The notes: generated by a model not told the origin, from the sequence alone. DNA of 64,000 nucleotides from JAIQFL01 sp035295745 (GCA_035295745.1 DATGIL010000073.1:1-64000); one strand, 5' to 3'. Shown: positions 47,230 to 56,676, counted from the stretch's first letter. Translations and numbers: made by a program.

Positions 47230-47970
47230 CTACCAGGGAATGGGGCCCTTACTGTTGGAGTAGGTTCCACTTGGGCCGTCGTCTGGCAGCAGCGCCAGGC
47301 GGACTGCTTCGGCGGCTCCTTCTGGAATGGTCTGTGTTCCGCGATGGCCGTTAAGGTCCGTGGCAGTATAGCCGGGATCGGCGGCATTGACCTTGATGCG
47401 CGTGTCGCGGAGCAGGTAGGCGAGCTGCACAGTGAGCATGTTGAGCGCGGCCTTAGAGGCGCTGTAGCCAATCAGCTTGGTAGCGGCGCCCGGAAAAGCC
47501 GGGTCGCCATTCCGGGTGAGAGAGCCGAGCCCGCTCGACACGTTGACGATACGCGCGGCATCGGATTTTCGAAGCAGTGGGAGCATGGCCTGCGTGACGG
47601 CCAGAGCGCCAAGGAAGTTAGTGCGCAACACGCGCTCCACCGCGTCGAGCCGCGCGGTTGGAGCGGGACCGTCACCGGGATCGTTGATACCGGCGTTGTT
47701 GACGAGGATGTCCAGGCGGCCGAAGCTGGAGGTAATGGTGGCGGCGGCTCTCTCTATGGAGGCGTAGTCGGCGACATCGATCGGAATGAAATGGACGGCG
47801 ATCTCCTCGGCGGTGAGTCTGGCGGCGGCTTCTTCACCGGCGGTCTGGTTCCGCGCTCCCAGCAGGATCGTTGCGCCACTACGCCCGATCTGCCGAGCGA
47901 TTTCAAACCCGATCCCTTTGTTCGCTCCCGTGATGAGCGCGATTTTCTTCGATGAGGTTTGCATAGCCAT
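47230..47970 (-). CDS. Short-chain dehydrogenase/reductase (SDR)
   Basis: The 246-residue enzyme has the NAD(P) motif TGANKGIGFE, NNAG at about residue 90, and the catalytic YSASK with its upstream serine (SSGLG). A strong AAAGGAGG ribosome site sits before the ATG at 47970. It should reduce or oxidise an alcohol/ketone with NADP. A decayed AraC regulator lies divergently upstream, an arrangement seen for functional SDR-AraC pairs. Confidence 0.93.
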   Translation of the reverse strand: MAMQTSSKKIALITGANKGIGFEIARQIGRSGATILLGARNQTAGEEAAARLTAEEIAVHFIPIDVADYASIERAAATITSSFGRLDILVNNAGINDPGDGPAPTARLDAVERVLRTNFLGALAVTQAMLPLLRKSDAARIVNVSSGLGSLTRNGDPAFPGAATKLIGYSASKAALNMLTVQLAYLLRDTRIKVNAADPGYTATDLNGHRGTQTIPEGAAEAVRLALLPDDGPSGTYSNSKGPIPW

Positions 47971-48026
47971 TTCCTCCTTTATACGAAAAAGGGGTCGGCG
48001 GTTTCACTCCCGACGATAGTGGTCTT

Positions 48027-48330
48027 CCTGTGTCCGTATCCCTACTGGAAGTCCATTCCGCCGGACCCTCATCCCTCTGCGTGTTCCGTATGGTCCGCCT
48101 GCTTGAAGGCTCCACGGCCGACGCCGATGCGGTAGATACTGGCGTTTGACGGGTCCACATGACGCCGCTCTGCAGTATCAGAAGCAACTGCGTCTGGAAG
48201 CGGGCCGTTTGATGATGACGGATACCGTGAATTGTCGAGACAGGTCGCGTTTCAGCCAGGTTACGAAACCCCCTCGAAGTTCAGCCGCGACGATTCTCTA
48301 GTGTTCAGAGCCGCCCCGGTGTGTCGTTTC
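48027..48330 (+). pseudogene. AraC-family regulator remnant, several frameshifts
   Basis: Three fragments of one AraC-type regulator lie in different frames. 48027 onward reads VFRMVRLLEGSTADADAV (AraC_N-like). From 48159 MTPL shifts at 48170 to LQYQKQLRLEAGRLMM, the first helix-turn-helix. From 48244 VAFQPGYETPSKFSRD with LVFRAAPV gives the second helix-turn-helix and C-terminus. Most of the sensory domain is missing. The fragments are divergent from the SDR gene (47230-47970). The gap to 48474 holds nothing else recognised. Confidence 0.75.
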
Positions 48331-48474
48331 CACTTTGCGATCCATCGCGCCCTGACTCACAGTGAGACAGTCCGCGCACAGGCGTGACTGGAAATATTTC
48401 GCGGGCTTTGCAACAATCGTACCCCTCAAACCGTCATAGTAGGTTAGCCCTTGTTAAGTGGAGGAAAGACTGGG

Positions 48475-50127
48475 ATGCGAGCGCTGGCCTGCGTATTCTT
48501 AGGGACCCTTCTGTCAATCGTGGGATTGGGTCAAACCACTTCCAAACCCGAATTCGAGATTGCGGACATTCACGCGAGCCCTCACAGCAGCAATCCTTTC
48601 ATGTCCGGTGGCGTTCTGCGCGGCGGCCGGTACGTGCTGCACCAGGCGACCATGGTGGATCTGGTCAAGACGGCATATGGCGTGGACACCGAAAACGTAA
48701 TCGGCGGACCGAACTGGCTGGAGGCCGACCGCTTTGACATCGTCGCCAAGATCCCGCCCAATACGCCGCCCGAAACCGTGCCGGCTATGCTCCAGTCGTT
48801 ATTGGCCGACCGGTTCAAGCTGGTGGTTCACAACGATACCAAGCCGTTGCAGGCATTTGTGCTGTCGATGGGCAAAGGGAAACCGAAGTGGAAAGAAGCC
48901 GTGGAAGGCTCGGGCGCGCCGGGGTGCCAGCCGCAACTCGGCGGCGATTCCGGCCCTCCGGGATCGATCCACGTCTCCTGCCATAACATCACGATGGCGC
49001 AGTTCGCGACGAATCTTCACCAGATGGCCGGCGGCTATCTGACCATGAACGTTGTGGACAAGACGGAGCTCGCAGGACATTGGGATCTCGATCTCAACTG
49101 GACCGCACGTGGCGCGCTGCAGGCTCCGGGCTCTGAGGGAATCTCGATTTTCGATGCCGTCGATAAGCTCGGGCTGAAACTGGAAGCGGGAAAGGTACCG
49201 ACGCCGGTAATTGTGGTGGACAGCGTGAACCGCAAACCTACCGACAATCCGCCTGGAATCACGCAAACGCTGCCGCCTGCGCCGCCGGCTGAGTTTGAAG
49301 TGGCGGACATCAAGCCGAGCGCGCCGGGTGCGCCGCAAAGAGGCGGCGGGTTTCAACCCGGCGGAAGGATCGATCTGCGCGGCGTGCCCCTCAGGATATT
49401 GATCGTGGTCGCATGGGATCTGAGTCCTCTTGACGACCTGGTAGGAGCCCCGAAGTTCCTCGATACCGCAACCTACGACCTGATTGCCAAGGCGACCACC
49501 ACGACCCAAACCGCCAACACTAACGGACCGCCCATCGACATCGACAACCTGCGCATGATGATGCGGAAACTCCTCCAGGACCGCTTTAAACTCGCGGTTC
49601 ACTATGAGGATCGGCCCGTGAACGCGTACACGTTGGTGGCGAACAAGCCGAAGCTCAAGAAGGCGGACCCCTCAAACCGTTCCGGGTGCAAGACTGGACC
49701 CGCGCCTCTCGCGAAGGACGCCGTGGCCGAGCCGGGACCGCCGACCTTCCAGTCGGTCTGCCAAAACATGACCATGACGCAGTTCGCTGAACAGCTTCCG
49801 ACCATCGCCCCCATCTACATTCACAACCCGGTGAAGGACGGAACCGGGCTCGACGGCGCCTACGACTTCACCTTCAACTTCGTTCCGGTGCCGCCCAATT
49901 TCGATGGCGGAAAATTCGGCGTGCGCGTCGGGCCGGGCGGCGGAGGAGGCGGCGCACGGCCGAGCGATGCGGGCGCGAACAACACGCTGAGCGCCTCGGA
50001 TCCCAGCACCTCGATGACGCTCTTCGATGCGGTGAACCGGCAACTCGGGCTCAAGCTCGAGATGGAAAAGCGTCCACTGCCCGTTTTGGTGATCGATCAC
50101 GTGGAGGAGAAGCCCACCGAGAATTGA
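48475..50127 (+). CDS. TIGR03435 family protein, two tandem domains
   Basis: The start at ATG 48475 follows GGAGG and opens a signal peptide (CVFLGTLLSIVGLGQ). The 550-residue protein holds two copies of the ~250-residue domain. The first starts FEIADIHASPHSSN with RYVLHQATMVDLVKTAYGV; the second starts FEVADIKPSAPGAPQ with RIDLRGVPLRILIVVAWDL. Each ends with the pair FDAV(D/N)(K/R)QLGLKLE and PVxVIDxV. TIGR03435 proteins are widespread in soil Acidobacteria and uncharacterised; they are presumed cell-surface. Single-domain forms are more usual, so the duplication is notable. Confidence 0.9.
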   Translation: MRALACVFLGTLLSIVGLGQTTSKPEFEIADIHASPHSSNPFMSGGVLRGGRYVLHQATMVDLVKTAYGVDTENVIGGPNWLEADRFDIVAKIPPNTPPETVPAMLQSLLADRFKLVVHNDTKPLQAFVLSMGKGKPKWKEAVEGSGAPGCQPQLGGDSGPPGSIHVSCHNITMAQFATNLHQMAGGYLTMNVVDKTELAGHWDLDLNWTARGALQAPGSEGISIFDAVDKLGLKLEAGKVPTPVIVVDSVNRKPTDNPPGITQTLPPAPPAEFEVADIKPSAPGAPQRGGGFQPGGRIDLRGVPLRILIVVAWDLSPLDDLVGAPKFLDTATYDLIAKATTTTQTANTNGPPIDIDNLRMMMRKLLQDRFKLAVHYEDRPVNAYTLVANKPKLKKADPSNRSGCKTGPAPLAKDAVAEPGPPTFQSVCQNMTMTQFAEQLPTIAPIYIHNPVKDGTGLDGAYDFTFNFVPVPPNFDGGKFGVRVGPGGGGGGARPSDAGANNTLSASDPSTSMTLFDAVNRQLGLKLEMEKRPLPVLVIDHVEEKPTEN

Positions 50128-50139
50128 CTGCGGGCCGAG

Positions 50140-51393
50140 TTATCGCTTACCGATGGCGTAAAGGAATTCCGTGGTGCGGATGAAGATCTGCCCATCGGAA
50201 ATGGCGGGCGAGCTGAGCGTGTAGGCGCCCAGGTCGTTCTCCGCGAGCACTTCAAACTGGTTGCCGGCTTTGAGTACGGTGGTCAGACCCTCTTCGTTGA
50301 TAATGTAGATCTTGCCGTCGGCAAGCACCGGGGAAGCGCTATAGGTAGCGGGCTTGATGCGCTTCTTGCCCCACACTTCCGCGCCAGTCTTGGCATCCAG
50401 GCACCAGAGGATCCCGCGATCGTTCACGGTGTAGAAGTACTTGCCGTCGGTGACGGGAGTCGGTACATCGGGTCCGTTGTTGAACTCCCAGAGTTTGTGC
50501 GATTCGGTGATGTCGCCGTGACCGCCGGCGCGAAATGCGATCAGCGGGCGCTCGCGGGTGGGGGTGTAGACGATGTCGCCGAAGACGACGGTGGACGCGA
50601 TGGTGCGGTAATTGGGATTGTTGGTAGGGTTCAATCCATTGCCGCGCCAAATTTCCTTGCCGGTGGCGGGGTCGTGGCCGGTCACGCAATCGCCGCCCGA
50701 TACGACGATTTCGGCGTGGTCCGGATATTTCAGAAGCTGCGGCGTGGAGTAGGAATCGGGCGATTCGCGAATGGCGGCGGTGGGCCGTTCCACGCGCCAC
50801 AGCGTCTTGCCGGTCTTTTTTTCGATCCGCAGGACGTAGGAAGGATCGTGAGTTTTCATCCCGTGGAGCACCTGCACGTAGAGGCTGTCTTCGAAGAGCA
50901 ACGGCGATGAGGCGTATCCCCAGTTCAGGCCGAACTTGCCGTAGTCCTTCTGAATCTCCCGAGCCCAGAGTTCCTGGCCTTCGAAGTCGAAGGCCTTCAG
51001 CACGCCGACTCCGGTCATAGCGAATACGCTGGCGCCATCGGTGACGGGAGAAGGCGACGACATGTTCTGCTTGTTGATTTCGTAATTCCCGCCGGTGATC
51101 AGTTTTTTCCAGATCAGCGTGCCCCTGGTTTTGTCGACGCACCAGAGATAGAGGTTGCGATCGGACTCGGCGACGTTGAGGAAGATGCGATTGCCCCAGA
51201 TGATGGGCGTCGCGCCGGTCTTACTGGGCATGGCGAGCTTCCAGTGGATGTTCTCAGTGGTGCTCCAGTGGAGCGGCAGGTTGGTTTCGCCGCTGATGCC
51301 GTTGAGGTTCGGCCCACGCCATTGCGGCCAGTTCTCGGCGAGCAGAGGGAGGGAAAGCACACAGGCCAGTGCAAGGGATTTCTGAGCTCGCAA
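50140..51393 (-). CDS. PQQ-like beta-propeller protein, secreted
   Basis: The start is TTG 51393 with GAGGAGG five bases upstream. The 417-residue protein has a signal peptide (SLALACVLSLPLLA) and a beta-propeller of PQQ/BamB-like blades (WPQWRGPNLNG, WCVDKTRGTLIWKK, CLDAKTGAEVWGKK, IYIINEEGLTTVLKAG). Such proteins occur in planctomycetes and acidobacteria, usually without known substrate; catalysis is unlikely to be inferable. It is convergent with the TIGR03435 gene, 12 bp away. Confidence 0.85.
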   Translation of the reverse strand: MRAQKSLALACVLSLPLLAENWPQWRGPNLNGISGETNLPLHWSTTENIHWKLAMPSKTGATPIIWGNRIFLNVAESDRNLYLWCVDKTRGTLIWKKLITGGNYEINKQNMSSPSPVTDGASVFAMTGVGVLKAFDFEGQELWAREIQKDYGKFGLNWGYASSPLLFEDSLYVQVLHGMKTHDPSYVLRIEKKTGKTLWRVERPTAAIRESPDSYSTPQLLKYPDHAEIVVSGGDCVTGHDPATGKEIWRGNGLNPTNNPNYRTIASTVVFGDIVYTPTRERPLIAFRAGGHGDITESHKLWEFNNGPDVPTPVTDGKYFYTVNDRGILWCLDAKTGAEVWGKKRIKPATYSASPVLADGKIYIINEEGLTTVLKAGNQFEVLAENDLGAYTLSSPAISDGQIFIRTTEFLYAIGKR

Positions 51394-51730
51394 GTGGTCC
51401 TCCTCTGGGTCACCCGTCGGGCGGGTTACTCAGCAGGATATCACTGGTGTGGAGTGATACGAGGTGCTCTGGATTCTTCAAGCTGCGCAGCATGCGTTTG
51501 TTTGGTTGGCCGCCAATCCTTCCCTGGAAGCCGTTAGGCCAAATCGGGATCGGGCAACGAGTGATGACATTCCATCGCAGAATCGATTTCCTTGGCGTCG
51601 GCAGAACGGCTCTGCGGCTCAATTCCCACGTCAGCCAGGATGCGAAGGACTAATCGCCTTCGGAGCTGCACCGACGCGGCCCTGGTGGAGTGTCTCATCC
51701 CGTTCCATCCGGCGTCAGCAAGAGGCCGCG

Positions 51731-51784
51731 CGAAAAGCGTCGAGATGAGTCTCGACGCGGCAAACATGAGTGTTTGCGCCACGT
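51731..51784. repeat. Short double-hairpin element (family B copy 3, reverse)
   Basis: It reads GCGTCGAGATGAGTCTCGAC then GCGGCAAACATGAGTGTTTG CGCC: two hairpins in the reverse order and orientation of copies 1 and 2, with the same CGAAAA and GCGCCA ends. Confidence 0.68.
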
Positions 51785-52030
51785 CTGACTGCCTCCTTTC
51801 GCCGAATCCGTGCGGGCCGCTTCTCTGGACTTCGCCATAACTACCCGCAACATCCGGGACCGCCTCGTAACAATCCTGTCCGTCTCGTCACCTTTCGCTC
51901 GCCAGAGGAGTGCCTGGTCCATACGCTGGGGTCATGAAGACAATTGTTCGCAAAGATGCCCTGAACAAGATGGAGCTCTCGGCGTGCTTCACTTCCGATT
52001 GCCCAGAGCGCGGAACCGATCGCGATCACC

Positions 52031-52130
52031 ATGACGGCTGACCACTGGCAGACCATGGAGAACGCGGAGTTCGTCTACACCGTCGTCGGGGTCGCGCCCA
52101 AATCGTTCCTCGGCGTGTCTGAGACTCAGG
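52031..52130 (+). pseudogene. MacB/ADOP permease fragment
   Basis: The frame from ATG 52031 includes NAEFVYTVVGVAPKSFLGV. This matches the MacB periplasmic core segment typical of acidobacterial duplicated permeases (usually ..TVVGVAPpgF.G..). No other part of such a permease is present, so this is either a remnant or a chance match. Confidence 0.35.
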
Positions 52131-52224
52131 GAGCGGTCTGCGCATTGCCCGGCTCCCCAAAAACCTATGCCAGATTTGGCGGGTTCTGCCCTTCCCTTCC
52201 GCCTGCACCGGCGGAGGAAAGAAC

Positions 52225-52803
52225 GTGAGGCTGATGGCAATGGTAATGATGGCGGCGTTAGGGACAGGCGCGTGGGCGGCGGGAGCCGGCGCGGAGGAGG
52301 TGCGCACGGTTACCGTGTGCATCGGCCCTCACCCCGAAGCGCCAACCTGGTCCGCCGGCAGGATCGCGTCGGACATCTTCTCCACGATCGGAGTGAGGCT
52401 CGATTGGCACTCCGGCTTATGCCCGGCCTCTCCCGGTGTACTCCAGATCAGCTTTGCAGATCGGGCGCCAAAAGGAGAGCCGGCCGGCGCACTGGCCTAT
52501 GCTTCGCCCTATGAAGGCACCCACATCGTGGTGCTCTACGAACGCGTGAGGCTGCAATGCGGCTGCGCTTGCGAATTGCTGGCATATGTACTGGTGCACG
52601 AGATCACGCATATGCTGGAAGGAATCAGCAGGCATTCGGAAAGCGGCATCATGAAGGAACATTGGGATCTCGCCGATTACAAGAGAATCCGCAGTAAGAC
52701 CCTGGCTTTCGCCGCGGCCGATGTGGAACTGATCCACCTGGGGCTGGACAGGCGGGTCGCAAGGCTGGCTGGCCTGGTGCGCGTGGCCGTTTCGGCGCGG
52801 TGA
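52225..52803 (+). CDS. Secreted zincin-like protein (HExxH), 192 aa
   Basis: A GGAGG lies about 9 bases before the GTG at 52225, and the product opens with a signal peptide ending AGAGAE. The zinc motif is HEITH (His125, Glu126, His129), followed by GISRHSESGIM, where His137 may be the third ligand and the Met part of a Met-turn. The spacing (+12) is not the +10 of classical metzincins, so it is a variant zincin. Two cysteine pairs (CGCACE) precede it. Its target is unknown. It ends 60 bp before the ABC permease gene on the opposite strand. Confidence 0.68.
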   Translation: MRLMAMVMMAALGTGAWAAGAGAEEVRTVTVCIGPHPEAPTWSAGRIASDIFSTIGVRLDWHSGLCPASPGVLQISFADRAPKGEPAGALAYASPYEGTHIVVLYERVRLQCGCACELLAYVLVHEITHMLEGISRHSESGIMKEHWDLADYKRIRSKTLAFAAADVELIHLGLDRRVARLAGLVRVAVSAR

Positions 52804-52862
52804 GTCCGGCAGTTGGCAAAATCTTGAACGCATGGGACGCAGGGGGAGAGCCGGTCGGCAAT

Positions 52863-55800
52863 TCATTCCGATCGGAGCGCGGGGAGAAGCGGGGAGCGCA
52901 GAGCAGCGCTGGTGGCGAGGATGGAAGCGCCAATGCCGACCGTGAGCACGGCGCCGAGTAGCGTGATGAGCGATGCGATGGGCAAATGGCCTCCCCGGGA
53001 GGCAATGGCCGGGGCCACCGCCAACATCGCACATGCCGTGCCGGTCACCAAGCCGAGCAGCAGGAGCAAGAGATTTTCGACGAGGACGATTCTAGCCAAG
53101 TCGCGCGGGCGGTAACCGACCGCTCGCAATAATGCAAGCTCTTTTCGGCGCTCCAGGACGTTGCGCAATACGATCGCCCCAAGGCCAATGGTGCCTAGTA
53201 CGAGACCCAGACCGCCGAGGGCACGGAAGGTGGCCAGATAGGTGTTCTCCACGCGGTGGAAGCTGGCGAGGCGTGCGCTGACCGGTTGAATCTCGAAGCC
53301 GTAGTCTTTGAGCGCGTCCTCGATGGGCGCCACAGCGTCTGGCCGGGCTTTCACCAGGAAGAAGCGGAAGCCCTCGTTCTCCGGATACAAGCGCAGGAAA
53401 TTCTCGCCGGAGATAAGTAGTTCGCTTTGGAAAATGCTGTCCTGAAGCGCCGCAGCGATCCGGAAACGCACGCGATCGACCTCCAACAGATCGCCGACCT
53501 TTAGGTGCAGGACGTACTCGAGGGAATTGGCGTCGGCGATCGCGGGGACTTCCCCGCCAGGGAGCTTGGCTTGCAGTTCCGGCCAGTGTGGGAACGACGC
53601 GGGCGGCGCCAGAATGCGCGGATTGCGAGGCTGGTAGAGGTTGAGGCAACTGGCATCGTCACCCGGCTTGAGGCGGAACGGAACGAACTCGACGCCATCG
53701 AGCTTGGGAATATTGAGTGCTTCGCGGCCCTCGGGGGTGGAGGGATTGTGAATCAGGGGCAGAATCGACTCGGCGAGGAAGGGATAGCCGGCGAAGTCGG
53801 GCGAAGGACTCTGCTGCTGGAACGCGTCGAGGGAGACGATCACGAAGACGGCAGAGGCGATGAGGGCTATGGAAAGGACGCTGCGTCCTGGACGGTAAGA
53901 GGCGCTGCGCAGGCCGAGCGAGAGCGTACTGCTGATGGCTGTGAGTTTGAGGGAGCGAAGGCGGGCGGATACGAACAGGAGAGCGGCGATGAGGAGCAAG
54001 GTTCCAGCGCCGAAGAAAGCTGGGGTTTGATCGAGTTTGCGGGTCCAGGCAGTGGCAAGGAGCGCGAGGGCCAGGACAGTGACGACGCCAGCCAGTGGCA
54101 GGCGCCACGAGGTTCGGAAACGGCGTGCTGATGCACGCGGATCGCTTCCGAGCTGTAGGGCGCTCACGAGCCCCGACCGTGAGGGAGCGCTCCCCGCGTC
54201 ATGTACCAACGCTCGCGGGGTCGCGGATTGGAGTCGGCGTAGAGTCCAGGCGATGGCGCCGAGCGCGGTGGCGGCTCCTGCGAGAGCACCGTAGGCCAGC
54301 GACGGAATCGAAACGTGCAGAGTGATGAGACGTGTGCCGACGGCATCCACCCACCAGGTGCGCAGGGCGTAGAGGATCAGAGCGCTGTAGGCCGCCGCCG
54401 CGCCCAGCCCGAGCACCGAGCCGGCGGCCGCCAGCACCGCGCCTTCGAGCAGGAACAGGGAACGGATCTTGGACGCGCGAAATCCGAGCGCTCGCAGCAC
54501 TCCGATCTCGCGGAGTCTTTGCTCGACTCCGAGTTTGAAGAAGAGGCCCGTGAGCAGGAGGGCGGACACCATCAGAAAGAAACTGAAGTAGACGAAGTAC
54601 TCGCCGAAATCGGTGGCGCCGTGCGCGGATTGGAGTCCTTGGGCGCGCACCGGGATGACCGCCAAGCCGAACTTTTGCGGGTCGATGGCATCGTGCAGCG
54701 CGGCCTCGTAGTTTGGCGCAGGCGGCAAGATGCGGATTGAGGTCAGGCTGCCGAAGCGGGTACCCCACAACTCGCGCCCACGGGCCAGCGGGATGAATGC
54801 CTTGGGTGTGGCGCGGTATTGCTTCCAATAATCCTCATCGACCGGCCGGATGACCGAGAGGTCGAGAGGGAAAGGCGGGTCCCAATCGTGCAGGCTGTTT
54901 GTATCGGTGATGCCTGGATAGTGCGGAGCGAGGTTGCGGTCAGCGGCGGCTCCTTCGATGGGCACGATGCGGGAGACGCGGAATTGCGCGTTGGCGGTGT
55001 GTAGGCGGCCGTCCGACTGCCACACATAGTAGTCGAGGGTGAGCGCGTCGCCTGGTTTGGCGCCCAATTCACGCGCGGTCCACTGGTTGAGTGTGACGCC
55101 ATCAGCTTCGGACGGCGCGGGCTCGCCATCGATCGCCGTCACCATGGAGTACGGCACTTCGCGGTCGCCGACCTTCATACGGTTGGCGAGGTACGAGAGC
55201 ACGGGTTGGGCCCGCGATTCGAGCACGGTAGCGGTGTCAGTGGCGATTTTGGCGAGTTCGTCGCCGATCATGCCGCTATCGCTTTCGACTGACCAAACTT
55301 CAGGCGACTCCAGGCGGCGCACGTGAAGCCCAAGATCCTCCACGCGATAGCGCTGCTTCAGGAGTTCGGCGAGGTTCGGCAGGTTTCCCGTCAGGATGGT
55401 GTTGACCTGGTTCGATACGGCGAGGTCGCGCTGCAAACGCGCGAGCGGCACGTACACGGCACGGACGTCGCCCTGTTCAGGACGGATGGAGAAATCGCGA
55501 GGCGCCACGGCCCGCATAGTGAGGCGGACGGTCTGACCGACATTGTCCTTGCGTCCGTGCAAAGACTCGAGGGGAATCGCAGAGGGCTTCTGCACCCGCA
55601 GCAGGATCGAGTCGCCGGGACTGCTCCCGAGTTCGCGCGCGAGAGCCCCGGAGAGCAGGACTTCGCGTCCGCGCAGCGGTTCGCCAGGCTCATTTTGGAA
55701 TTGCCAGAAGCGCTCGTCGACGCCGAAGACCTGGATGCCGGAGGCGCGCTGTCCGCTGGATTCGCGGGTGGCGACTCCGGTAGTCACAATGATGGGGCAG

Positions 55801-56033
55801 GCGGCGCCAATGTCGGCCGCCAGTTGCTCGCGGAAGAATCCTGCACCTGAGATTACTGAGTCCACATTTCCGAGACGGCTGAGGACCAGGTCGCGCAGGC
55901 TGCCGCGAACGGAGTCGCCGACCAGCAGCGCTCCAGCCAGAACGGCGGTGGCGGTAACGACGCCCAGCAGGACCGCCAGGTTGGTTCGCCAGAACCAGGC
56001 AAGGTTACGCGCCAGCAGGGTGGAGATTCGCAT
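52863..56033 (-). CDS. Very large FtsX-type ABC transporter permease
   Basis: The 1056-residue protein has two permease halves. The N-terminal half has a first TM (LAWFWRTNLAVLLGVVTATA), a long periplasmic MacB-type domain (about 60-420) and an FtsX core of three TMs (about 480-620). The second half repeats the pattern (about 660-1050) with a shorter extracytoplasmic domain and a final FtsX core (LALLRAVGYRPRDLARIV). Such duplicated permeases pair with LolD-like ATPases. Here the ATPase gene overlaps by 29 bp. A repeat-family core lies inside the coding region (54162-54190). Confidence 0.85.
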   Translation of the reverse strand: MRISTLLARNLAWFWRTNLAVLLGVVTATAVLAGALLVGDSVRGSLRDLVLSRLGNVDSVISGAGFFREQLAADIGAACPIIVTTGVATRESSGQRASGIQVFGVDERFWQFQNEPGEPLRGREVLLSGALARELGSSPGDSILLRVQKPSAIPLESLHGRKDNVGQTVRLTMRAVAPRDFSIRPEQGDVRAVYVPLARLQRDLAVSNQVNTILTGNLPNLAELLKQRYRVEDLGLHVRRLESPEVWSVESDSGMIGDELAKIATDTATVLESRAQPVLSYLANRMKVGDREVPYSMVTAIDGEPAPSEADGVTLNQWTARELGAKPGDALTLDYYVWQSDGRLHTANAQFRVSRIVPIEGAAADRNLAPHYPGITDTNSLHDWDPPFPLDLSVIRPVDEDYWKQYRATPKAFIPLARGRELWGTRFGSLTSIRILPPAPNYEAALHDAIDPQKFGLAVIPVRAQGLQSAHGATDFGEYFVYFSFFLMVSALLLTGLFFKLGVEQRLREIGVLRALGFRASKIRSLFLLEGAVLAAAGSVLGLGAAAAYSALILYALRTWWVDAVGTRLITLHVSIPSLAYGALAGAATALGAIAWTLRRLQSATPRALVHDAGSAPSRSGLVSALQLGSDPRASARRFRTSWRLPLAGVVTVLALALLATAWTRKLDQTPAFFGAGTLLLIAALLFVSARLRSLKLTAISSTLSLGLRSASYRPGRSVLSIALIASAVFVIVSLDAFQQQSPSPDFAGYPFLAESILPLIHNPSTPEGREALNIPKLDGVEFVPFRLKPGDDASCLNLYQPRNPRILAPPASFPHWPELQAKLPGGEVPAIADANSLEYVLHLKVGDLLEVDRVRFRIAAALQDSIFQSELLISGENFLRLYPENEGFRFFLVKARPDAVAPIEDALKDYGFEIQPVSARLASFHRVENTYLATFRALGGLGLVLGTIGLGAIVLRNVLERRKELALLRAVGYRPRDLARIVLVENLLLLLLGLVTGTACAMLAVAPAIASRGGHLPIASLITLLGAVLTVGIGASILATSAALRSPLLPALRSE
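54162..54194. repeat. Single copy of the palindromic repeat core inside the permease gene
   Basis: The stretch GCTCACGAGCCCCGACCGTG with AGGGAGCG matches the array-2 core GCTTACGAGCCGCGACCGTA with AGGGAGCG, with three mismatches over 28 bases. On the minus strand it is in frame with the permease and encodes about APSRSGLVSA in a poorly conserved linker. The repeat therefore seems to have landed in coding sequence without breaking the frame. Confidence 0.6.
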
Positions 56034-56676
56034 GGCGCAACTCGTAGCGTGAGGGGAACCGCGCGGCCAGATCGCGGCTGTGGGTCACCACGATGAGGAT
56101 GGTTTGCTGCTGCCGGTGAAGCTCGAGGAGCAGATCGGCGACCGCGGCTGCGGAAGCCTCGTCGAGATTGCCGGTAGGCTCATCGCAGAGCAGCAGAAGC
56201 GGCTTCTGAATGAGCGCGCGGGCGAGGGCGACGCGCTGCTTCTCACCGCCGGAGAGTTCCGAGGGGCGATGGTCGAGACGTTGGTCCAGGCCCACCTGGC
56301 GAAGCAACTCGCGGGCGCGTTCGGGATACTGGTCGCGCCCCTCGGCCACCAGGGTGGGGACAAGCACGTTTTCGAGCACGGAGCACTGCGGAAGCAGGCA
56401 ATGGTCCTGAAAGAGAAATCCGATTTTCTGATTGCGGAAGGCGGCGAGTTCCTTTTCCCCGATGCGGTAAGGATCGATGCCATCGAGTGTGATGGTGCCG
56501 GAGGTGGGCGGTTCGAGTCCGCCCGCAATGTAGAGCAAGGTGCTCTTGCCCGCGCCGGAGGGGCCCATGATGGCGATGGCGTCGCCGCGCTTTAACTGCA
56601 GAGAGACGCCATCCAGCACGGTGAGCGGTCCGCCGGGTGCCGGGTACTGTTTGGTGATGCCTGCGATTTCAAGCAT
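56005..56676 (-). CDS. ABC transporter ATP-binding protein, LolD/MacB-like
   Basis: The start is ATG 56676 (MLEIAGITKQYPAPGGPLTV); the frame continues upstream over the neighbouring gene but is not coding there. The 223-residue ATPase has the Walker A GPSGAGKSTLLYIAGGL, Q-loop FLFQDHCLLPQCSVLENV, signature LSGGEKQRVALARAL, Walker B LLLLCDEPTGNLD and switch His (VVTHSRDLA). It belongs to the LolD/MacB group and pairs with the overlapping FtsX permease. It overlaps the glycosyltransferase gene by 8 bp. Confidence 0.93.
   Translation of the reverse strand: MLEIAGITKQYPAPGGPLTVLDGVSLQLKRGDAIAIMGPSGAGKSTLLYIAGGLEPPTSGTITLDGIDPYRIGEKELAAFRNQKIGFLFQDHCLLPQCSVLENVLVPTLVAEGRDQYPERARELLRQVGLDQRLDHRPSELSGGEKQRVALARALIQKPLLLLCDEPTGNLDEASAAAVADLLLELHRQQQTILIVVTHSRDLAARFPSRYELRHANLHPAGA

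Larger units (their letters stand above)
51394..52224. other. Long gap, 831 bp, with repeat and gene debris
   Basis: This stretch contains a double-hairpin repeat (51731-51784) and a MacB-type permease fragment (52040-52120). A short open frame (from ATG 51935, MKTIVRKDALNKMELSACF, 35 codons) has no support. The rest is unassigned. The ribosome site of the 52225 gene lies at its right end. Confidence 0.6.
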
